Shown here: positions 12,601 to 24,600 of the stretch, one piece after another
How the letters are laid out: the number at the start of each line of letters is the position of its first letter
Position numbering within the stretch: the first letter of the stretch is position 1
Source of the DNA: Okapia johnstoni
Lineage: Eukaryota; Chordata; Mammalia; Artiodactyla; Giraffidae
DNA: 64,000 nt
Assembly (NCBI GenBank): GCA_024291935.2
Contig: CM044316.1
Coordinates: 2,410,501 to 2,474,500, forward strand
Direction of reading: 5' to 3'
Translations under genes and position numbers: made by a program
Notes under the pieces: model-generated
What the model was told of the DNA's origin: nothing
Seen by the model: the letters and a program-made list of their open reading frames with translations, nothing else
Database searches by the model: none

Positions 12601-15600
12601 GTCTCCCCTTCGGGCTGGCCTGGGACGTGCTGCTCACCTCTGACCACGAGGACAGAGCACACACCCACACACCTGCTATCGTCCAGTGGGCCCTCGGCAT
12701 GTGCGTGCCTGCCCCACCCCAACACCCCATCCATCCTCTCGCCACACAGCCTTACTCTCACCCTTCACACCCGAGTCCACTGCACCCTGTCTTCACCATA
12801 TGTATCCAAGCATCCCAGGCCCCCTACCCTCAGCCTGTTCCCAGGCCCTTTCTCCCTCCTGCCCCACCATCACCTTGACTCTCACCAAGGTCACCAGGTA
12901 AAAGGCTGGTATGCTCACCTCCTGCCGGGGCCTCACACCCTTTCTCTCCAGCATTCGCTGAGGTCTCAGGAGGGAGAATTTACTGGTAACTACATTTTAA
13001 ACAAAGAAGGAGACCCCAAGACTGCCTCCCCTAGTCCACTTTCTTCCTGCTGAGGAGGGAACACCCCTTTCCCTCCTCCGGGGTCATTTCTAACTTCATT
13101 CCGGGAGGGACCCCAGAACAAAGACAACTGGCCTTCCAGCCTTGTAAGACTCAGCACGTATGCTTGTTCACACAGACACTCTCCAGCCCATGCCTTGTCC
13201 GGGGCTGCCATTACCTTTTACTCGGAGCTGGGCTCGCGATTCTGCATTTTCCGCTACAAACTTGATTTCCCCTGCATCTTCCACCAGGACCCTCCGATAG
13301 ATGAGAATGTATGTCCTTCCTGGGAACAAAGCCCACTCGGCACTAAAGGGCAGGGTGGCCCGGGGACAGGGAGGGGCTACCTGGGGGCAGGAAGTGGGGA
13401 GAACGCCTGCTGTGGCCCCCACACTGTCCCTGTCTCACCTTCCTGGCGGATCCTCACGTTGTCACTGGGCCGGAGCTTACTGTCCTCCCAGAACCACTGC
13501 GCAGGCACCTCATCGTGGGAGACCTCACAGGAGAAGGTGGCAGCCTCTTTCTCCATCACTTCCATGTCCTCCAGAGGCCTCACGATCTGCACATTCCGGC
13601 CTGGGGCACACAGCAGGCCTTGCTACTCCCTGAGCCACAGACCTCCTATCTGACCACCGCCCCCGGCCCAGCTTGCTGACCAGAGGGCCAGGCACCTGCT
13701 GGGGGACGCAGCAGGGGCCCAAGAGGTCCTTGCCCCCACCTGTCCAGCCCTCACCTTGCACCTTCAGGGAGGCAGAGCTCTGAGCATCGTGGGCATCACA
13801 CACATACACGCCCTGGTCTCCAAGCTCACATCGGTAAATGACGAGACTCCTGCAGGCCCCCTGGGCCATCATGCCCATGGTCTTGCTTACCCGCAGCTCC
13901 ACATTGTCCTGTGAAGGAATGAGGCCGGGTCAAGGGCTGGAACTGCCCAGCAGAGTGGTCTGACATTTGCCCACCCCTGGTGAGAGGCAAGAGGGGGCAG
14001 AGGAGTTCACACGCACCTTCAGCCAGCGCACGTCCACATTGGGGCGTGAGAGCTCACAGTCCAGGGCCACCCTTTCCTTCTCTGTGGCCACCACATCCTG
14101 CAGAGGGCGGATGAACTTCACAGGCAGCTCTGGGAAGACAGGAAGGAAATGCTGAGAAGCAGGGCCTCTGTGCGGGGACAGGGTCTGAACTGGCTGGAAT
14201 CACTCAGCTGATTTTAGGAAGGAGTTCCCCCCCCCTACGATGCCCCACCTGCATCCCTGGCACTGTAGGGACAGGGGCAGGCACTCTGGAGTGAGTTCTG
14301 CCCCACCTATGAGCACCCACCAGTGACGACCAGATGAGCAGAGGTGTGCACACCCTCCGCCCTGAAGGCCACCAAGCCACTGTCCTGCCTCTGCAGCTGT
14401 GACAGCGTGAGGGTGTGGGTGGGGCCGTGCACCGCAAGCTGGCAGTTGGGTCCTGGCTGGAGCCGAAGACCGTCTCGAGTCCAGTTGCCCTCCACGTCAG
14501 CGTGGGACAGCTCTACTTCCATAGTGGCCGTGCCCTGCTCCTGCGCCTCCACGGCCTGCAGGCCCCGCACGAGCCGGACCTGGCGCACTACGGGGCAAAA
14601 AAGGGGAAGGATGAGCCACTGCAGCAAGACCCTAGCCCTCAGGCCAGCCCCTGTCACTGCCCCAGGGAGCCTCACGGTGCCCTGGAGGGGAGGTCTCCCC
14701 TCCCTCACTGCCTCCCCCTCCTCCCCAGCCCCTGCCAACTGCAGGGTCTTCTTCCCTTTTCCTCCTTTCACAAGGCCCTGCCCCCAGACAGAGATCCCCT
14801 CTCCTCCTACCCTCTCTACCTCCTCAATGCTCAACCCTCAGACCAAGCTCGCTTAGCTGCTCACTTTCCACAGTCAGCTTGGCCTGTGTCTTATCGTCTG
14901 GTGTCTCGCAGCCGTAGAAGCCACGGTCAGCGAAACCCACACCATGGAGAACCAGACGGTGACTTGCGCCCTCAGCACAGATTTCCACTTTCTCGCCCGA
15001 CGCAAGTGCTACAGCATTGCGTGTCCACTTGACCTCCGGCCACGGCCGCGTCAGCTCCACCTCCATAGTCACTGAGCTCCGCTCCTCCACGGTCTGTGGC
15101 TCCAGCTTCTTTCTGAACAACACTGGAGCCTCTGGAGTCATGAGAGAAGGAGATCACAAGAGCCACTGTTTCCTCTCAGAAAATCAAGGCAGAGGGACCC
15201 TGCCCCTGACCCCCAGCCAGCAGAGCTGCCCTCCATCACATTCTGACTCCGAGCTAGGGAAGGTCTTGGCCATACTCAGGGCCCAGCTGCACATGTGTGC
15301 AGGTATGATTTCATGGATGGATAACAGCAATTCAGCTGGAGGAAGGCATGGCAACCCACTCCAGTATTTTTGCCTGGAGAATCCCTTGGACAGAGAAGCC
15401 TGACAGGCTACCGTCCATGGGGTCACAAAGAGTCGAACATGACTGAGCGATTGCGCACACACACAACCACACTTCAGGAGGGCTTCTTCCCCAGTCCCCC
15501 TTGCACCTACTCTTCCGCTCTTCTAAACAATCTCTTGCCATGCCCATAAGAGCCTGGAACTCCTAAGTGCGGCTGGTGAGCAGAAGCATCGGGACACAGA

Positions 15601-18600
15601 GAGCTCTTGAGACAGGCAGACTCCGAGCCCCCAGACCAGCTGCACCAGAGTCCCTGTTCGACTAGGCCCTGGGTGCACCACATTAAGGAAGAGAAATGTT
15701 TGAGGAGTCCTCCCAGACTCAGGTTGTGCCATGGGCAGAAGTGAATCTACCCGTATTACTCCCTTCCTCAAGAACATGAGATGGCTTGGCTCCCCTGGGG
15801 TAAAGTTCTGGCTCTCCCCACGCAACCTGGCTTCAGCGAGCAAAGCACATCCCCATCACATGCATATGCTTGCTCACCTTGCCACCTCCCCCACCTCTGG
15901 GCTCAGTCAAGGTCCTTTCCTCTAGGAAGACTCCCTGGATCACGACCTCCACCCACTCTCCCGCCAGGTATCCACTGCAAGAGTTTACCATCTCCCCTTC
16001 AGAGCAGGTGCCTGGCTCCATGGTCCCACTATGCAGCTGACAAACCCACGTCCTCTGAAGTCAGCCCAAGGAGCTGGGTCTAGGCCGGCAGCACGGCGTG
16101 TCAGTACAGCCACCTTGGAACCAGCTCACTAGGAGAAGCTGGCTACAAGAAGCCGTGGCGCCCTCCCTGCCGCCCCACAAGCTCACCTCGGACCCGGAGG
16201 GCAGCCGTGGACTCGATGCCCTCAGCCTCCGCAGTGACCTGGCCGGCATCCTCCAGGGACAGGCTTAAGATGGTCAGGCTATGGCTGGCACCCTTCTGCG
16301 ATATGAAAAACTTCTCGCCGGACTGTAGTTGGACACCATCTCGGAACCATGTAACTGCCACATCGCTGGGGGTCACCACACACTGGAAAGTGGCCTCACA
16401 CCCCTCCTCTGCAACCACCGCGCTCAGCCCAGATGTGAACTTGACCACGTGGGGTACTGTGGACAGGGGCTCCACTTGAGATACAGACAGGATAGGCAGG
16501 GTCTCCCCCTCTTGCAGACTCCACGGAAGGACACCTCTTCCAGGAAGCCTCCCAAGAATGCTCCGCCAAGCCACCCACCCTCCCAGGCGACCCAGCCCGC
16601 GGACCAATAACGCGCATACCAATAACGGTGAGCATGGCACTGGTGTGGTCGTCGCGGCTCTCACACATGTACTCCCCTGCATCCTCTGCCCTCAGGCCCG
16701 ACACCGTGAGCGAGCGCTGAGGCCCCACAGCTGCCATCTGGAAGCGTTTGCCGGACCGGAGTTGCGTGCTTCCGTGGCGCCACACCACCTCAGCCTGCGC
16801 AGGGCTCAGCTCACAGACCAGCGTCACTGTGCCACCCAGATTCCCGCTCACAGGCTCCAGGGGACGGCAAAACTTGGCAGCCACCTCTAGGGGAGGGAAG
16901 GGGACGTCAACCTGGCAGGGTTCAGGCCGCGGGACCAGCTCCGAGTCGCCTGGTTGCACGCCCTGAGCCCCACCCGGTCTCCACTCCAGGATGCTGCCAA
17001 CAAGGGGTTCCCAGAGGACCGCCCCATGGAGCCACTCACCTTCCACCTGCACGGGGAAGTCCTGCCCCTCTGCACCCACGCGGCAGCTGTAGACCGCACT
17101 GTCCAGGGGCTGTGCGCCACGCATGGTCAGGGTGTGGGTGTCCCCCAGGCTGGTCATCTCATGCCGCTTACTACGGCGAATCTCCACACCATCTTTGAAC
17201 CATGTCACCGTGGCCACAGAGGGCGTGGCCAGAGTGGCTGTCAGGATAATGTCCTCGTGTTCCCTGACCACCAGTGGTTCCCTGCGTCTGGGTTTCTCTG
17301 GGGCCGGGGGCTCAAACTCTGGCTCTGGGTGGGGGAATAACAAAGGAGTGTTAGAGAGGGGACCCTCTCATCCTTGGCCTGAATCTCATCCCCACTCCAG
17401 GCCACGTAGAGCGGGAAGACTTGAAATGAAACTGCCTAGGCTGTCCGCCTCTCCACCGCTGCCTCTCTGGCTCAGCAAGCCAGAGAGTGACATATCAGGG
17501 CCACACTCCGCCTGCCAGGCACCATCCAGGCTCCCGGGGCAGTGCAGGGCAGCAAGGAGGAGCCACCTGGGACCACAGGCCCGGGGGCCACAAGCTCTGT
17601 CCACCAAGAGCTCAGAGTCCAGGATCCCTGCCCCACCCCAAGGGGAGATGGGCCCCACGAGCAGCTAAGGCAGGGAAAGCGGGGCACATAACGACCCTGA
17701 TGCAGCCTGGGGCTGGGCCAGAATTCCAGAAGAGCAGGAGGGAGCGGGGCCAAGGAGGGCAGCAGAGGAGGACAATCTCAGTAGAGGAAGCCCCCTGTGG
17801 GAAGGGGAGAGACCAGGCAAAGACTGAGAGGTGTGAAATAGCCTGAGTGCCTCCAGCAGCCAAGCATGGGGCAAAGGCCAGGGCTGAGAATGGGGGAGAG
17901 GGAGGCCCTGGGAGGGGGCCTAAGAGGGTCTCTGGGAGGGCTGATCCCGGGGACCACCTGGCTGCTGGATCAGATGCCAGAGCCACAGCTGGGGACAGAG
18001 ACGGTGTCAATGAGCTCAGGACTCTGAAACCCAGTGATGTCACCAGCAGCAAGAGGGACAGGAGCAAGCAGGCAATACATCCGCTTGGCTCAGGCCCAGA
18101 ACAGAATGGGCATCTGAGCAGAGGCCAACACAACAGGCTGACCTAAATACAGCTGGACGGTCAGGGGTCCAAGCCACAGTCAGGGGCTCCAGACCCAGTG
18201 AAGGCAGGGGTGTTCAAGGCCAGAAGTTCCCCAGAGCAGGGCTCCACAGCTGCCCAGGAAGACTTAATATGGGAATAGTGCCCCCTGCCGACCACAGACA
18301 CAGAATGGCCATTTCAACAGATTACAGGCTTTCACAGCCTGCAGACGGCTGAGAAAGCCTCTGAGGCAGGTTTCATGCTGGGAAAGGTATGGATGTGGTG
18401 GAGAGAAGCAGGAATCTGGAGAAGCAGATGTCAAGAGTGTCCTGGACTTGGGGCTGTGGCAGGCATCCTGCAACTCAAGGACCTTGCCAGGGGACAGAGC
18501 CCTGGAGCTGACTGCATCCGTGGAGAACCCAGCTGAGGACCCCATGTCCCAGCATGTCCCCGCACTCATGTCCCCCACCCTGCCGGAGATGTGCTCATTT

Positions 18601-21600
18601 CCTCCAGTTTGTCAGGTGCTCACTCCCTCCACTCAACCCTGGCACCCACCTGTGACGTCCAGGTGGAAGGAGACCTTCTGGCCCCCGGCCTCGCAGCTGT
18701 ACTCCCCGGCATCCGCCTTGCCCGCCTGCTGTACCACCAGCTGCCGGGTGCAGCCCGTGGCCTCCACAGTCACTTTCGCACTCGAACTCAGCTTCTTCCC
18801 ATCCTTGTACCATGTCACCTCCGTCTGGGCCTGGGCCACCTCGCAGCTCAGCATGGTGCGGGCTCCTGCTTTGGCCTGTACCTCCCTGTGCACTGCCTGC
18901 TCCTTGGCAAACACCACCACAGGCTCTGCAGACAAGGAAGGATGCACAGGGTCAAAGACACCATCCAAGACAGGAATCCAGCAGTATGGAAAGAAGGCCT
19001 GGGCAGATAGAAAGGGGGACTGGACACAGCTCCAGGCTCTGTGTTGGGCCACAAGTGCCCACAATTTATCTATACATTCTGTGCATGCTGTTCCAAGTGG
19101 GGACTCTGAAAGATTTCTTCCCTGCACATATTCCTCTAGGAAAGGAACTGTGGGATCAGGATGCATGTGCCCTTCACCCTTCCTAGATGACGCAGTCTTT
19201 CTCACATGACTGTACAGAGAACATCCCCACCCACAGTGCAGGAGAGTTCACGCTCCATGCTCTCAGTGCTGTCAACTGGTGGCAAGCCAGTAGGGAGCAT
19301 CGTTGTACTTCCTGAGCTTTCTTTTGCACAGTACTAACGACTTCCAAAGTGAAGCACCATTTCTGATCTTTTTGGCTTTTGGTGTTTGCCCTTCTGCAGT
19401 ATCACTGCCAAACTTTTACCCCATTATCAGTAGCATTGTCTGTCTTTTCCTTTTTCATTTTCAGGAGCTCTTCATATATTTATATTAAAACTTTGACAAT
19501 TATGGGTGTGTCAATATTTTCTCCATCTTTGCCACTTGCTTCTTTATTGTTTATGTGTCTTCTGTTGACATAAAGGTCTGAGTTTTAACACCGGCAAGTA
19601 TGTCAATTGTCTTTTGTGCGACCCTCTTACACTGTTCGTGGGAATGCAAACTAGTACAGCCACTATGGAGAAAAGCGTGAATATTCCTTAAAAAACTGGG
19701 AATAGAACTGTCATATGACCCAGAAATCCCACTGCTGGGCATACACTGTTTAATAGCTAGGACACCTGATGCAAAGAACTGACTCATTGGAAAAGACCCT
19801 CATTCTGGGAAAGATTGAAGGCAGGAGGAGAAGGGGATGACAGAGGATGAGATGGTTGGATGGCATCACCAACTCGATGGACACAAGTTTGAGCAAGCTC
19901 TGGTAACTGGTTATGGAGAGGGAAGCCTGGTGTGCTGCAGTCCATGGGATCACAAAGAGTTGGACACATCTGAGTGACTGAACTGAACTAAGGATATGGA
20001 AGCAACCTAGATGTCCACTGGCAGATGAATAGATAAGGGAGATGCGGTACATATACACAATGGAAAAATATTCGCTATAAAAAGGAAAGCATTTGAGTCA
20101 GTTCTAATTAGATGGATGAAACTGGAGCCTGTTATACAGAGGGGAAGTAAGTCAGAAAGAGAAACACCAATACAGTATACTGATGCATGTATGTGGAATT
20201 TAGAAAGATGGTAACAGCGATCCTATGTGCAAGGCAGCAAAAGACACACAGATGAAAAGACTTTTGGACTCAGTGGGAGAAGGTGAGTGTGGAAAGATTT
20301 GAGAGAACAGCATTGAAACATGTATATTATCATATGTGAAATAGATGACCAGTGCAAGTTCGATGCATGAAGCAGGGCACTCAAAGCCGGTGGCTCTGGG
20401 ACAACCCAGAGGGATGGGGTGGGGAGGGAGGTGGGAGTGGGGTTCAGGATGGGGGGAACACCCCATGTGCACCCATGGCTGATTCATGTCAATGCATGGC
20501 AAAAACCACCAGAATATTGTAAAGTAAGTATCCTCCAATTAAAATTAATTAATTTTAAAAATGTATCCTTTGTGATTAGTATATTTATATACTGCTTAAA
20601 TCTTTTATTACCATCAGGTCATTAAATAATCTATATTAGCTGTTAAGAGCTTGTTTTAACTTTTATATTGGTGTCTCTAACCCACCTGGAGTTGGTGTCC
20701 ATGTGTGCTGTGAGGGAGACGTCAATTTTTATTATAGAGGAATAGATATAAATAGACATATATATGGTTATATGGTATTAGCACAGTTTATGAAAAAATT
20801 ACTCTTTCTCTACACCACACACTGGCACTACATAGTTAAAAAACAGAAAAGGGACAGGAGAGTTTGGTTAAATGCAGGGCTGTTTCAGAGATCACTATTC
20901 TATTTCGTTGTATTTACCCTTGCACTGAAACCCAGCTGTTCACTACTGTAATTTTATAATGTTTGATATCTTACAGATCAAATGCTCTCATTTTACGAGT
21001 GCTTGCGTTCCACTTGACCCTTGTAATCAACTTGTCAAATTTGACACACCTACAAAAGATTTGGATTTTGATTCACCAATGTGCTCAGTTGTGTCCAGCC
21101 CTTTGCAACCCCAAGGACTGTAGTCAGCCAGGCTCCTCTGTCCATGGAATTCTCCAGGTAAGAATACCTGGACTGGGTTTCCATTTCCTTCTCCAAGATT
21201 TTGAGTAGGAATGGACATCTTTGTGCCTTCCATGCATAGCTCACCATTCATTTAGATCTTCATTGTCTCCCTAAAATGTTTAATAATATCCTCTCTTGGA
21301 AGCCTTAAACATATTTTATTAGACATGGAGTTAGAAGCATGATACTTCTGATGTTATTGTAATTGTCTTAAAATATCATTTCTGACTCTCAGTTGCTAGT
21401 ACATCAACATAGAAGTGTTTTCTGTGCATTTTGTATGTGGTGATTATTCTTAACTTTCTTACTAACTTTAAAAATTCTTTCTATTTTCTGCATTAATAAT
21501 ATTATCACCTAGGAACTCCACTTTTTGCTTTATCTAAATTTTACTTTATATTTTTCCTGATAGTCTCTACAATATTGGACATAAGTTGTGATAGTGGAGC

Positions 21601-24600
21601 CACTTGAAATGCTCCAATTAAAAGAAAAGCTTTCACGGTTTCTCTGTAAGTGTGATGTTTGCTGCTGTTTTCTTTAGTACTCTGTACCAAATTAAGGAAC
21701 TATCCATTTATTACTAGTTCAGTAAGAAGTTATCAAAATTAATATATGCTGTATTTTATAAAACTCAATCTAGCTATGATGCAAATATTTTATCAAGCAC
21801 TTTTATTCTGCATTTTTAAGGCAGAAATATGCCTTTTCTCCTTTAGCTTCTTAATGTTATAGACTGATTTTTCTAATGTTCTGGTGCTGAACAAACCTCG
21901 CATTCCTGGATTAAGATCTTCATGTACTGCTCCATTCACTTTGCCAATACTGTGTATAGGATTTTGATACTGACATCCAAAAAGACTGGCCTGTAATTTC
22001 TATTATTTATACTTTGTCAGATTTTGGTATCAATGCTATGGTAGCTACATAAAATGAGTTAAAGAGTGTCTGTCTATATATACACACACACACACACACA
22101 CATATAAATAGACATACACACACACACATACACACACACATATATATATATCCCTTTTCCATTCTCTTAAAGAATCTCCAAGAATATGAAATAGTTTTCT
22201 AGAATATTTCATATAATTTGCCAGTAGAGCCACTGAGCTTAATCTTGTTCTATGAGATTATTTTATTATGGTTCCATTTATGTAAAAGATGATAAGACTG
22301 TTCAAGTTTATTTCTTCTTGTGTAAGTTTTGATATAGTTTTCTAAGAATTGGCCAATATTTCAAAACTCTTCAAATTTACTTGTGTGAAATAATATTATA
22401 TTTTATTATAATAATGTCAAAATGATTCACAGTGGATTTCTTGGTATCTATATACACCTATGAATCAGTATATACTAATACAATATCAAACTGTTATGTG
22501 GTGGCACTTAGGAGTCAATATAGGACCACAGCCCATCTCTGTTTGAAGTTAACCTCTCTTAACAAAAGGAAACTAAAGTTAGTCTGCAGACATCTCTGTG
22601 AACCACCTCAGAAGGTACAGAAAGACACGTGTCATTAGGAAATGCTATGAAATAAATACTGCTCTACCAGTCAGTAGTGCTACTATAGTACCTCACCTTT
22701 AAGAAAGTCTATTGGTGTAGGGAAAGCTCCTTAATACTCTCCATTTCTAAATTTATAAATCAAGCTCCATAGGGAATACTGACACAGAACGTACTAACTG
22801 AAGGCAAAAGAAAACCAAAATTTGCTTTTAAAAGAATGTACCATATCTCAGAGGTGCATATCAAAGGCACGAATCCTCTTCCCTTGGTTTACTTTGCACA
22901 GACGTTGCAACAGAACAGGAACCTAGATTTTGCAACATTTAGGTTCACAGATAACTTCTATAACCATGTGCAAGAAAGAAATAGTGTCCCATAAAAACTA
23001 AAATAAATTCAGACTTGAGGTAATGCCAAGTATGATTATGTGGCTGAAATCTTCTTATCAGGTTCAAAAAACTACAAACATCTCTGAATAGGGAGAATCC
23101 TCATACAATGCTGGGAGAGAGAATTTGGATATTGCTAAAACATCCAAAAAGTACATTCACATATCCCGAGGTGAGAGATATCTGGTCTACTTGAGACCCC
23201 AAGGGCCAGATGGAGCCAAGGTCCTGGACACTAAAGATCACCCAGAACCCTACAACACAGAAACACCACTGGTGGTGCATGAGAGAGGCCCCTCCTCCCA
23301 CACACACCATTCCCATCCAGTGTCCCTGGGATCAGCCATGAGCATGAGAATGGGAGGTGGGAAGATAGGAGATATGAAGAGGTTAAACGCAATGAAAAGA
23401 TCCTGTCATGGCTGTAAGTCAGCCAAATCATCTCCAAAAAGGGCTAATTTAGATCCTCTCAAATAACTGACCTGTGACACCCAGGTGGAAGGAGACCTTC
23501 TGGCCCCCGGCCTCACAGCTGTACTCCCCGGCGTCCGCCTTGCCCGCCTGCTGCACCACCAGCTTCCGGGTGCAGCCCTTGGCTTCCACACGCACTTTCG
23601 AGCTCGAACTCAGCTTCTTCCCATCCTTGTACCACGTCACCTCCGTCTGGGCCTGGGCCACCTCGCAGCTCAGCGTGGTGTTGGCTCCCGCCACAGCCTG
23701 CACTTCACTGCGTGCTGGCTGCTCCTTCGCAAACGCCACCATGGGCTCTGGGGACAGAGGGATACATAGGGTCGGAGACACCATCTCAGTCAAGATGCAG
23801 CACTGGGGAAGAAGGACTAAATGGTGAAGCAAGAGAACTGGAAACTTCTCTAGATCCTGGCTAGCTATGTGGCGTGGAAAACCCTACCTCCTTCTCACAG
23901 AGTAACTGCATTTTACCTATGTATTCTCCCACTGATCCATGGGTGTTGTTCCAGGTGAAGACGCTGCAAGAGCACACCTCTCTGGGAGAACTTCAGGGTC
24001 CTGAGGCATTGGTTCCTCAACCTCTCTAAATGAGCACCCAAAGGTCAGTGTAGGATCACAGCCACAGTTATCTGATCTTAACACTCTCCACAGGACAGCT
24101 CAGGGAGGGGTGCACTCCCACCTGCAGTGCAGAAGCGATCTTGAGCCTCCACCCTCTGGTCTACGCTCAGCGTGTCAACTGTGGCCAGTTGGGTGGGGGT
24201 GAAGTTGTGTCCCCTTGGCTACCTCTTGCATGGCACTCATGACTCAGAAAGTGGAGCAACCTTTTCAGTCTTTTGGCCATTACGGTTTGCGCTCCTGTGG
24301 TGTCACTCTTCAAGTGTTTCAGCTGATTTTCAGTAGCGTTTTCTGTCTCCCCCATATTCATTCTCCAGATCTCTTTATGTGCTTAAGTGCTAGAGATTGG
24401 ACAAATGATGCAGTGTACGAATACTGCACCCATCTGCATAACTTGCCTTTTCACTCAAGTTTTTGTTTTAAATCTGTTTATTTATTTGGTTTCACCACAC
24501 AGCTTGTGGGATCTTAGTTCCCCAACAATGGATCAAACCTGTGCCCCCTGCAGTGGAAGCAGATTCTTAACCACTGGACCGCCAGGGAAGCCCCCAAATT

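Larger units (their letters stand above)
20640..22420 (-). repeat. Ancient L1 fragment of the duplication unit (R2-R1 intron)
   Basis: The + strand is antisense to L1 ORF2, with typical blocks such as 'tctctaacccacctggagttgg', 'attcctggattaagat', 'ttttggtatcaatgctatggtagc' and 'cataaaatgagtt'. Decay is heavy. The same fragment recurs in every array intron. Confidence 0.78.
18926..23471. other. Intron R2-R1 (one duplication unit)
   Basis: This 4.5-kb, AT-rich intron is homologous along its length to the other array introns. Unit-specific additions are an L1 3' end at 19.6-20.5 kb with BovB inside it, a Bov-tA piece at 21.1 kb and a CA repeat at 22.1 kb. The stretches 18926-19600 and 22430-23470 are plain unit sequence flanking the exons. 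Confidence 0.8.
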
